Shown piece by piece: positions 54,474 through 64,000 of a DNA stretch of 64,000 bases. The stretch lies in contig CM061920.1 in the NCBI GenBank assembly GCA_031002005.1, positions 105,955,447 through 106,019,446 on the forward strand. Direction: 5' to 3'. The stretch is from Vandiemenella viatica (lineage: Eukaryota > Arthropoda > Insecta > Orthoptera > Morabidae). Numbering within the stretch: position 1 is the stretch's first letter; each line of letters opens with the position of its first letter. A program made the translations under genes and the position numbers. Below the pieces are notes generated by a model that was not told the DNA's origin, made no database searches, and worked only from the letters and a program-made list of their open reading frames with translations.

Positions 54474-56660
54474 AATAATAACACTTTTTTCTCCAAACTA
54501 AAAATCATAACTCATTAACAAAATAAACATAATCACAATTTTTTAAATGGATAGTACACAGATTGTAGATGATGCTTCCTTCCCTTCGTTTCCATATTTC
54601 ATCAGGAGGGATTCTGAAATACGGAAATCTGAGGAAATCTATCCTCACTGTAAAGGAACACTCTAAAGTTCTTTTTAAGTGAGTATGAGAAACCATAATT
54701 TATATGGCCAAACCTATTGTTGAAATTTATCACAAACGAAAGTAGCATCTCTGTGTTCAACTGGAGCATTGTTGCAAACATTTTACCGCGGAATTCGTTA
54801 TTTACTCGAGTAAACAACATGCCGCTTTGCATAGGATCCTGGGACATCAAAATTAAAACTACAAAAGCGCTTCTTGTGTAGCAATCCTGGGATATGTGCC
54901 AAGGACTCATAATGCTGTGACGCGTTATTGTCACAAAACAGATTTAATTAAAAACGACATCAGAAGCAGATACCTCTTTTGATACCAGTTACGTTAGTGC
55001 AGCTTTACCTGTAACGTTAAACTGGGAGCGCCGCAGGCTTGTGTCATAACAAAAATATATGTCGAGACAAAAGGCCTAACTTAACAAGTACGCAGTTGAA
55101 AATGTGATTACGCGCCCTGCGCTTAAGGAGATAAGATTCTCTTGATGGAATAGAGTTATTTTGAAAAGTTTCAAAAGAAAATCCGTTTTACTTTAATGAG
55201 TTCCGAACTTCTCCCTTTGGCCGGAGAATGGAAAGGAGACATATAGCTTGCTGTTAATACAATAAATCTACCCCGTTGGGATTGCAGTAAATAGATTATT
55301 TGTAAGTTCGTAATTTGTTGAATGAGAGCGTTGTCCGTATAATCAACTCAGGCAAGCCCTTCATGTTATTATACTCTACTTTAAACCTCTGTCACTTTTC
55401 ACAGTATACGTATTCAACTGATGACAAAATTTTTCCCTGTCTACAGGTATTTTTAAAAAGTTTTTGTATATCTTTGGACGCCGAATAATATAATAACACA
55501 ATTTCTAACTTTCGTAACCCTTTTATTTTTCTTCTGAAATAGCGTCTCATGGAAAAAGAAAGAATTCAACTAATTTCTTATGTTTTATTATCAAGCATTA
55601 TTAATGTTTTTTGAAGCAAAATTCTCTGTATGAGATTCTTTTTTCAACAATGTGTTCTGAACATTTTTAGGATTCAATCTCGTAATCAGTTTGTGGTCAC
55701 CATATAATCATTAACTGAAGAAAGTAGCAGAAACCATACAAACACTAATATGCAGTTGATTTGGCCATTACGTACTAGTAATTATATTTAGAAATTCCAA
55801 AAATAAAATTTTGATATAAAGTGTAACTTTGTACATTTGTTGAAAACTTTACAAAGCATGAAAAGCAGAAAATTAATAATGTTATTTCGAAATAAATTCT
55901 TAAGACGAAGAACAAACACATAATTTCAGTACTCATATTTCAGTGAAACTCCACGTGAGCAAAGAAAGGTTTCAAATAATTTAACATTACTGAAATGAGT
56001 ACGTAGCAGGATGAATCAGGTGATGTAAGCGTCATTTATATTAGGTGAAGCACCACTCTGAAGCTAACGTTAGCATCGGAAATTCCTGTTGAAAAGTAAT
56101 CTATCGCAGTTCTTTAATCAGAAAGCTCATTCCTTGATTCTGCTAATATTTTTTAAATGTCACGAAATGTGTACATTCAGCAATCGCTTGTATTCTGTGA
56201 AGTTCAACTTGTTGCTCATTAATTGAATAACAAATTCCTCCGACGGTCCCTACAGTCGACAAAATGCTAAATGCATAAAAAATATGCAATTTAATTACAA
56301 ACCAAATACAGCGTATAAATGTGACAGTAGTCTTCGTAATAAATCAACCCGTTATGATTTGCAGTTGAAATATGGAACTCTGAAATATTAACTACACAGG
56401 AAATCCAACAGAGCATGTTTCATGGCTCATAGTACAGTAGAAACTAACGCGCTAGCCACAACGTTGCCCGGACCGGCATCTGAGTAAACATATGATAAGC
56501 ATGGACTTTACAACACAGCAAAAACTGCTTGTTTATCTCCGCTGGTGTTATACCGTATTTCAAGAGCTTATGTTATTACATTTAACTCGACCCGTAGATG
56601 TCAGCGCGCTATAAGTGATTTAGAAAATGCTGAGAAGTATGACAACTAACAGTTTTCGGC
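54474..56660. other. No gene recognised
   Basis: About 2.2 kb AT-rich, with overlapping 60-110 codon minus-strand frames near 54505-54934 that lack domains. Confidence 0.45.
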
Positions 56661-56669
56661 TCTAGGTGG

Positions 56670-56676
56670 TTTTATA

Positions 56677-56716
<40 letters not shown>
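56670..56716. repeat. (TA)n microsatellite
   Basis: About 22 TA dinucleotides with one interruption (ATGTATA). Confidence 0.95.
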
Positions 56717-56718
<2 letters not shown>

Positions 56719-57795
56719 TTCGGTAGAAACTGAAAATAATCATAAGAATCAAACACGATTAATCCTTCATGCAAATTCTAAAATCATGCGAAAAACTGAC
56801 TCGTACATGAGTTCCCAAAGACGGAAGATTCATCGCCACACTAAACTCGAAACTTCTAATAATAACTGAATTTTACAAATTCTTTCTTCAATTACTTTCT
56901 AATCAATCTCAGTCACTTAGTCATACGCTCTCTGATGATCATATGAAACTCTTAAAACTGATATGAAGCTTAATCACCATTCCTAATTCAATGGCGCATA
57001 AATGGTCCTTAAAATAAGTGGAGGGCAGTATTCGTTGTCATCTGCTGTGAACCGTGCAAGTTTTGTCCAGTGTTAATGAGTTTGTGAAACGTGTTGTTTC
57101 CAGGCGGAAAATAATAACCTTCTCAGTATTGTTGTAGATGATTAGGGGAAACCACCTAAACGCTGTAATCAGATCAGACGGGTTTTGTCTGACAGTATTA
57201 AACTTCTATCTCCCAAACAACAAAATATAATTATCCTATTTTTGTTGTAATTTAAGATGCGGTGCTAAAGAAAAATATAACAGACGTATGCAATAATTTT
57301 GAAATAAAATATATATCTTTGTTAGAAACTGATCACAACTATAATGAGCTATCCGTGTTCAGAAATAGCAGTATATTACTATTGGATTAGCTGTCTGTAC
57401 CATCATTCAAAATACTTCTCATAATCTCATCAACTGCTTTTACTAATTTGAGTACATATATGCCACATGTAACCAGCTCATCCCGATTTCTAATATTTCA
57501 AATTAAAAATATTGGTTTTCAAAGTAATTATAAATTTTGGTTTTCTAGTATTAATGAATCAAATAACAATGAAGCCTTGTTCTGGAGTTGGAGAATCTAT
57601 TGTTGTCGCGGTGCAAGTTAGCTAGCTGCCTCGCCGTACAGTACACTCGTGACATAGCTATAGTAAATTCAGTGCAGAACGCGGATGGTTGTTGATCAAT
57701 AAAAACATGGTGTGAAGTTATAGAGTGCTGAGGCCTCCAATTGAATGTTTGAGTGGAATGAAAGATGTATAGATCTGATGAAAAACATTAATACT
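56717..57795. other. No gene recognised
   Basis: AT-rich; no element identified. Confidence 0.45.
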
Positions 57796-57798
57796 AAA

Positions 57799-58056
57799 GA
57801 GGAAATTTGTGAATTTGTAATTTTGATTTGCTTTGCAACGAGTTCTATAATAAATGAAGTTAAGTGTGCTTCTTATTATTATTTGTACCATAATAATACC
57901 TCTCACTGAAATATTTAAGAGAAAATAAAGATCTGAGAAAAGAAATAGTTAAGGTTGTTTTGGTAATGAGAAGAGTGGAGGCAACAACCTGCTCATACGC
58001 TCGAAACAGAAGAGGCCCAGATGTTAGAAGCGTGGTAGGGATGTTATATTTGGCTA
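57799..58056. repeat. Direct duplication, copy 1 (about 250 bp)
   Basis: Shares with 58822-59072, in the same orientation, TTTTGATTTGCTTTGC, GAGTTCTATAATAAATGAAG, TTGTACCATAATAATACCTC, GAAATAGTTAAGGTTGTTTT and GAAGAGTGGAGGCAACAACC. An unrecognised 69-codon frame begins inside it at 57960. Family unknown. Confidence 0.85.
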
Positions 58057-58605
58057 CCCTTGGCCAGGATTTAGCAGTTGATGTTGCTAAGCAAGACGGA
58101 TCTGGAAGAAAAGTAAATCTTCGCAACAAACGAAGCCACATTGCCGTTATAAATAAGAATTACGATTAAAGTAGACACAGGAATCAGCACGGTGCAAGCA
58201 GATGCCATTTCTTCGGGGTTGCTTCAAGCAGATGCCAAAGTTTTAAAGAAGCCTCAAACAGACGCCATGGGACGGATAAAGAAAGGAGCAGTACTCGGAG
58301 TCAAGAATCGACCGCTTCAAGAAACGGAAATTTGCGTGTGTTACGAGCTCACCAAGTTCATCGAAAATTTAAATTCGTGTGTTTTTGAGAAATTTAAGTG
58401 TAGTACCAGTGATAAAGTGATTCAAATAGATTACCAATGAAAATGTAAGTACTATACAGTAGTGTAATAATCAGTTGGTACGGATGCGATTGTTGATTGG
58501 TCTTGAAAGATGAATGCCATTGTTTGAAAAACAGCAAGAATAGAAATTGTAGCAACTGATTATGTAGTTTGGTGAAGATTTTAATTGTGTTTGGACATGG
58601 AAGGT
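58057..58605. other. No gene recognised
   Basis: Contains three short imperfect direct repeats of AAGCAGATGCCA (near 58195, 58228, 58256) within an 82-codon frame (58192-58440) that has no known domain. Confidence 0.35.

Positions 58606-58609
<4 letters not shown>

Positions 58610-58642
<33 letters not shown>
58610..58642. repeat. A homopolymer
   Basis: An uninterrupted run of more than 30 A residues. It may be the tail of a plus-strand retroposed sequence lying upstream. Confidence 0.95.
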
Positions 58643-58645
<3 letters not shown>

Positions 58646-58694
58646 GATGTAGATAAGTTCATGAAAAATGTGGAAAATATTTCGATTCTTGTCA

Positions 58695-58770
58695 GGGCCG
58701 CATTTAGGCTTTGTGGGCCCCTAGACTATACATGTGGTGCGGGCCCCCCTCCCTGGCTGCTTCCGATTAT
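58695..58770. mobile_element. Possible hAT-type terminus
   Basis: CAGGGCCGCATTTAGGCTTT resembles hAT-like ends. It is followed by GC-rich GTGGGCCCCTAGAC and GGGCCCCCCTCCCT, in the style of the MITE at 5239. No opposite terminus or target duplication was found. Confidence 0.3.
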
Positions 58771-58821
58771 TGATTTCGAAATTCTGTCCAAAACATTTGT
58801 GGGCGATCTTTTTTTTTTTTG

Positions 58822-59072
58822 AGGAAATTTGCTAAGACTTTGTAATTTTGATTTGCTTTGCGACGAGTTCTATAATAAATGAAGTTAAGAGTTCATCGTA
58901 TTATTATTTGTACCATAATAATACCTCTCACCGAAATATTTCAGAGAAAGAACTGAATTGGGAAAAGAAATAGTTAAGGTTGTTTTGGTGATGAGAAGAG
59001 TGGAGGCAACAACCTGCTCATAGGCTCGATACAGTTAAATCTCAACTGTTAGAAGTGTGGCAGGAATGATGT
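58822..59072. repeat. Direct duplication, copy 2
   Basis: Matches 57799-58056 in the same orientation, about 1.0 kb downstream, with scattered substitutions and a small deletion. It begins right after a T-run at 58809-58820. Confidence 0.85.
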
Positions 59073-60000
59073 AAGTAGGCCTACGTGTTATAACATGTCA
59101 CTTACCTGAATCAGTAAAATGTACATGAGACTAGGAAGTTTACATGTTTAGAATGTTAGTGCAGAAAATTAATTTTAACGCAAGATTTAGTGTTTAATAC
59201 ACAGTTATTCTATTTATGCATATATCTCCATTTTGTGAGATATGAGAATCAACTTCTTTTACGTATAGAATATTTTACGCATTGCATTAAAATTCTTCAA
59301 CTTCTAATACTGTGGAATAATTTGGTCTTTCAAGGGTGGCAATGTTTCGTGAAATTGTAATAAGTACTTGCTGCAGTTTGATTTATTTACTGCCTTTTAT
59401 TGATGGTATTGTGGATAAATCAAGTGTTTTGAAAGTGTACCAAACTTGAAAGAATTTTAACCAAGGATTAGTACAGTAAACACACGGAGTAAATAGTACC
59501 GATACGTATACTTAGCTACGTTTTTATAAAACCATTCATTACTACATAGAGCGTCGCTGGTCTGCTGTATTTTGTGACAGCAAGTGGTTAGTAGCATTTC
59601 GTAAAACTACTGAATTTATATATTATTTGCCTAGAAAAATGATTCTTTCCAGTGATTGTCAGTGGCAGTATGGAGTAATCACTCCAATTTTTGTTATTGG
59701 CCATGTCCACACAGCTACTTGCAAGCTTGTTTCTGTTTCTTCAAGAGTGTATGTATGTACTATATCATCATAATTATTATTTACTCCCCAGCAAGGACAA
59801 CACACTACACACACATCTCTTGATTAAAATCACCCATGCCCTCGAGCCTTCGCCTCAAATTTCGACCGGATTAATTTTATCGTGAGAGTATAGTTGAAAA
59901 TTGTACTGGTAAATGTGGCTTTAGAACTAGAATCTGCTGCCTAACATAAAGGGAGCATTACAATCAGTAATAAAACAGAAAGGATACATCCACATAGTAT
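59073..60000. other. No gene recognised
   Basis: AT-rich spacer. Confidence 0.45.
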
Positions 60001-60001
60001 A

Positions 60002-60450
60002 AGGTGAGCCAAAAAGGACTTTCGAATGATATAGAAATTTACTGAAATAACTTACTGAATCGGTAGATGTGTCATTTTGTATCAAACAACCTCAAGTTTC
60101 ACATAAAAGTATCAAGTGTCAATTTCGTTCGATATGACTATCATTTATCATGCGACAAACATCCCACCGGTTGACAGTTTCTTCCCATACTCGTTGCAGC
60201 AAACCGGGAGTAATTGTCCAACGGCAGCGTAGATTCGCTTTTCAGATCGGACAAATCGTTTGATACGGGAGGAAGAAGCCATTTTAACTTTGCACTACGC
60301 TGGCGCTCCTTGTGGCGGCATGGTGTACTGATGCACTACGTCAATCCAACTTGTTGTTTGCTACAAAATGACACATGTATTAATTTTGTAAATTATGTCA
60401 ACAAATTACTATATCATCCGAAAGTTGTAAGGTTCTTTTTGACTTCACTG
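60002..60450 (-). mobile_element. Internally deleted Tc1/mariner-like element
   Basis: Ends are inverted: AGGTGAGCCAAAAAGGACTT at 60002 and the complementary AAAAAGAACC block near 60430, then CTTTCGRATGATATAG on both sides. Further inward, ACAYNTGTCATTTTGTA and CAAACAAC also pair. On the minus strand an ATG near 60282 starts MASSSRIKRFVRSEK. The sequence joins abruptly to a C-terminal coding trace, RVWEETVNRWDVCRMINDSH and IE (60135-60200), in another frame. The DDE core is absent, so it would be non-autonomous. No clear TA duplication. Confidence 0.7.
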
Positions 60451-60479
60451 CTGATTCCGGTAGAGTCCCTATTACAAGA

Positions 60480-60860
60480 AGCAATTCCGCGGTAAGTTGG
60501 GTGGTACTTCGACCCGTCTAGCAATGCTACAAAGACGTTATCTGCGATCTTGTACGCCCGCTTTACATACGGCTGATTTGGGCCTCCCTCGGCGCCAGAG
60601 ATACCATTTACATCTTCCGGTGTTCAATATTAATGCCTCGCCGCCGCTGATTACAAAGTCACAACCGGCCGAGCTGCGAGTTTGCCGTCAACAGACGCCT
60701 CGGCAATTATTATTCCAGCTTGCCGAGCCCGCCACACAAACAACTACCTCGCCTACCAGCCATCTCGCAGGCACCACTGATAAGCAGCACAACACCCTCC
60801 CCGTAGCCGACGTTGCCTCGGGAACACATATATCTTTGATATTCATCGCCACTTAGCCGG
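60480..60860. other. GC-rich island with an unrecognised 119-codon plus-strand frame
   Basis: About 370 bp, much richer in C and G than its flanks. The frame 60497-60856 (plus) is rich in Thr, Gln and Pro with no recognised domain. The sequence has AATATTAATGCCTCGCCGCC and CGGCAATTATTATTCC patches, like GC-rich conserved non-coding DNA with embedded AT-rich factor sites. Coding, enhancer and promoter interpretations are all open. I see no transposon signature. Confidence 0.3.
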
Positions 60861-61498
60861 CAGGTAATAATTTCCAAGCACACGTTCATTCTATAGAAAC
60901 CACACAAACCTCAGAAAGAGAAATATAATTTGTATGAAAACTCCATCTTATGCGTGCTCTTTTATTTTCTAATTTAAATAGACTATAAACTCGGAAAACA
61001 TTTTATTTACAGGTCTAAATGAAGTTTACTGTTTCATGCATTCTCTTACCAATACCATATCACATATTCGGGATTGTTTCTGTAATTTCTTTCTAAATTA
61101 AGATGGAGTTCTCTGGAAGTGGTAAGTCGGTGGTAATAAGCGAATTCATCTTTAAATTCCATAGCTGACGACACTCCGAAGCAGCTTGAGATAACTCATT
61201 CAAAGTTCTTTACTTTTGACTTGCTGTTACAGACAGCTTTAAAATCATTAAAAAAATACTGCATACATTTTCTAATTGACATTTTGATTGGCTGGAAATG
61301 TTTGTGATCCTGTTATGTTTGGCACTTGAGACTATGCTCAGTCTTCCATTATAGTAGAATTAGATGAATACCAAAATTTTAAAAATTTCAGCCAGATGGT
61401 GTGCTTTATCCATTCTACATATATAAAAATATTATTTTGTGCTGACCGAAAGTTACCAAAAATTAACGTAATGTATGGTCTTGAGATTCAGATGAAAA
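60861..61498. other. No gene recognised
   Basis: AT-rich spacer. Confidence 0.45.
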
Positions 61499-61721
61499 TA
61501 CCGAGCGTGCTGGGTGAGCGGTAACGTTCTGTCGTCGCATTTGGGCGTGTTCGCATCCCCGGCCGGTCAATCAGACTTGAGTTTTCCACAGTTTTCAAAT
61601 TGACACCAGGCGAATGCCAGATTGGATCCTTCAAAAGGCTGTGGTCGAATTCCTTTCCATTCCTTGTCCCCAGTTCTTTCCCGCCTCTAATGACCTCGAC
61701 GACGACGAGGAATAAAAAGGT
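61499..61721 (+). mobile_element. SINE-1 copy
   Basis: Starts ACCGAGCGTGCTGGGTGAGC, with a B-box reduced to GTTCGCATCCCC, then a diverged central domain, CTTCAAAAGGCTGTGGTCG, CTCTAATGACCTCGACGACG and a very short A-rich end. Confidence 0.88.
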
Positions 61722-63507
61722 AATGTGTTTGCGAAAAATATAAATAATCGTGTTATTGTTCATTTAGCGTTAATTATCATCAAGAACAACTTCTGTAAAT
61801 TGAAACGCCTTTATTTTAATTTTTTCATTTTCCGATTCGTAAGACGTACGAAACTGTTGGCTCATGTCCGGCCCGATGTTTCAGGTGCTAAGGATTGTAC
61901 TAGGGTTTACTGATTCGAGAGACGGTTGTGAAAGAAATTTTCGCCATTCGGTACGTGGCATACAGGGTAGGAGAGATGGTGATACACGATTCATAATCAC
62001 CAGATTGTGTACCAAAAACCTGAGTTAGGACAAAGAAAGTATATGCCGTGCGTATCTTTTGAGGGTAAACGTTATAATTGTTGGTGACCCGTGGGTCGGA
62101 TGAAGTAGTCAGACTTAGCATTCCTCTTTGTGTCTTTCGGAAGAGTTGATCTGGATGGGCAGGCACCAAAGGAAATGAACTGGCCGTCCCACTTCGTAAC
62201 ACGGTGTCAGGGTACAAGGATACCTGTGGCAGAAGAGGTCACGTGACAAAGTCGGTAGTCACGATGTGGACTCGGGAGTGAACGGACGTTTTTTGCCGGG
62301 AGGCAGCGCGGGTATTGTGTCCGGCGCAGAAGGGAAGCGAAGTATGCTTTATAAGTGCGCGTGGATACGTAGTTAGAACAGTAAATGTCGGCGATGAAAT
62401 AGTATTAAATACAGCCACTTCATTGTGAAGAACTCTCTTGGTGAATTCGAGTAAATAGTAACTGTCGGTAATCAAAGCATTGTCGAGTTAATAGGAGCAT
62501 CAATAAACGCAGGAACCTGCATCTTCAGCAATGTGAAATTAGGATTAAGGTTCACGGTCAATTTGTAAAAAAAGCGGTGGTCACAAAAAGTATCTGGTGA
62601 CGATTAAAAGTGTTTCTTGTATTGCAATTGCTTATAACTTATTATTTAGAAACCCTAACGTTTCAGAATATTTTCCAACATATCGTTGGTGGTGACCAGG
62701 TCAGAACCCGAACTTGAATTAATTAACCAACTGCAATATAAAACCAAAGGACAGTTATTATTTTCCTTTTGATATTTCAAAGGCCTAGTATGACTTCTAA
62801 GATGATTGCTGCCAATCTAGCGATCGACGTTCATAGAAAAGGACATATAAAAATTATGAATTTTCTTCTGATAGCTGTTATATAAATAAATAAGGGGGTT
62901 TAATTTCTGTTATAATAATTATTAATTGATTAATTTAGTAACAGAATTATCATTCCTCAGCTTTTATAGACTTAACTAATATCGGCTGGAATGAGTATAT
63001 AAGTGAGCAAAATATTAAGGGATGATACATGTTTCACATGTATTTATTTTAAAATTTTAAGACTAATAAACGAAATATTTTAACACATTGAAGTTAAGTG
63101 AAATTAACATATCACAATATTGAATATCAGATTACTTATTCTGCTTCCGGAAAAAGGCCGTCACGAGCAGTGATTTTTGTGCACAAATACTCACTTCGAA
63201 GCACCGCATCGTTGATAGTGACTTTCTGAGAGCGCAAGTAGAGAAAAAGAAATAGATTTCTTAATACAAGACGTCACTCGCAATTACACACATGCCGTAT
63301 TTTGTCACTATGCCACCATTGAAGCTTTAGAAAACGCCTATCAATCATTCCAGCACAGGTGTTGCCACACACATAACTGCAAGCAAAGTTTTTTTAATGC
63401 TCATAAAATCATCGCAAAATCCTTCCTTAAAATATATTGCTTCCTGTTGAATGGCAGATATTCTCAGGTCCATCAATTCCCGACGATAAACGGATTCTGA
63501 CCATAAA
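61722..63507. other. No gene recognised
   Basis: Contains a GC-richer part at 62080-62360 with no identifiable domain. TTGGTGACC-like words near 62080 and 62690 faintly recall retroviral-type primer-binding regions but lack supporting LTRs. The remainder is AT-rich. Confidence 0.4.
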
Positions 63508-63508
63508 C

Positions 63509-63657
63509 TTTTTTTTATTGGGTTTTACGCCTCCTCAACGTAGGGGTCATTCATTCATGAATTCAGCCATGGGCTTTTCAAACCACCAATGCAGCGTTCC
63601 CATGATTTCGGGAAACCATGAAAAACCTAAATCTGGATAGTTCGACGGGGATTGAGG
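63509..63657 (-). mobile_element. SINE-1 copy lacking most of the tRNA-like head
   Basis: The minus-strand copy keeps the tail (T-run 63509-63517), GGGTTTTACGCCTCCTCAAC, CAGCCATGGGCTTTTC and the central domain (GGGAAACCATGAAAAACC). It stops at the B-box region near 63655, so the 5' tRNA-like part is missing. Confidence 0.8.
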
Positions 63658-64000
63658 CTAATGAAAACATTACACAGCAAAAGCATAATTTTACTGTCCG
63701 TGGCTTTGTTTTGGTATATTGCAGTTTAAATATCACTATTCATTCGATGCAATAAGAGGGGAAAAGTGGAGAGAGAGTTCCTGTGCAGTATTCTGCTTGG
63801 TACAAACCTCACAGTTTTAACTAATAGAGAAGCAAGCACATCAAAAATCATAGTAGTAAAAGTTTTTTTCGGTTCAACTTGTGTGAATCTACTGCTTATG
63901 ATAAATTCAAGTTATTAAAGAAAAAATGTGGTTTGAAAGGGGACAGAGTAAACATGTCTAATACACGTTTTTTTCTCTGAGCGACAACCATGGACGAATT
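63658..64000. other. No gene recognised
   Basis: AT-rich end of the window. Confidence 0.4.

Noticed and set aside
62080..62700. Possible LTR retrotransposon 5' end (TTGGTGACC-like words, TTTATAAG box)
   Set aside because: No paired LTR, no coding domain and no clear TG...CA boundaries.
1..64000. CRISPR arrays, operons, bacterial or phage genes
   Set aside because: Repeats present are transposons, satellites and microsatellites with eukaryotic signatures; no evenly spaced direct repeats with unique spacers, and no prokaryotic gene organisation.

Overview
This 64 kb window looks like non-coding nuclear DNA from an arthropod, most probably an insect, and possibly a polyneopteran such as a stick insect, orthopteran or cockroach. 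The group guess is from memory of repeat style and is weak. The DNA is AT-rich, with scattered GC-rich islands a few hundred bases long. No operons, ribosome binding sites or bacterial genes are present. I could not identify one host protein-coding gene with confidence. Nearly every recognisable protein segment belongs to a transposable element, and almost all are broken.

The labels LINE-A, LINE-B, SINE-1 and SINE-2 are mine. SINE-1 is a tRNA-headed, poly(A)-tailed element of about 250 bp with ten copies (near 7.3, 14.6, 24.1, 28.9, 35.8, 42.0, 45.7, 52.6, 61.5 and 63.5 kb). SINE-2 is a second tRNA-headed family (1.1, 1.4, 6.7, 16.5, 19.8, 21.2 and 21.6 kb). LINE-A is a CR1/L2-like retrotransposon with a long minus-strand copy at 36.5-39.3 kb, a 5'-truncated plus-strand copy at 39.7-40.65 kb and a 3' scrap at 34.6 kb. 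LINE-B is another CR1/L2-like element at 13.2-14.4 kb, with 3' ends also at 27.6 and 47.2 kb. Older non-LTR relics lie at 4.7-5.9, 31.7-33.9, 42.9-43.4 and 44.6-45.0 kb.

DNA transposons of the IS630-Tc1-mariner superfamily occur at 8.93-10.35 kb (an exceptional fold-back element), 10.6-11.6 kb (relic), 25.57-26.78 kb, 53.16-54.47 kb (DD41D spacing) and 60.0-60.45 kb (internally deleted). A hAT-type MITE with a perfect 8-bp target duplication sits at 5.24-5.76 kb inside a LINE remnant.

Other repeat architecture: a 192-nt satellite in which an open frame persists across two to three units (7.74-8.25 kb), a degenerate tandem array whose period falls from about 280 to about 135 bp (17.3-19.4 kb), a 170-bp-arm fold-back just downstream of it (19.9-20.6 kb), a head-to-tail pair of palindromic elements built from GGTCTT/AAGACC (49.3-49.6 kb), and several microsatellites.

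The clearest unusual object is the TA-flanked Tc1-like element at 8928-10348. Its two outer 508 bp are inverted copies of each other with no difference I could find, so the 5' half has been replaced by a mirror copy of the 3' half. The second is a roughly 100-bp block shared by SINE-1 and the LINE-A 3' untranslated region.
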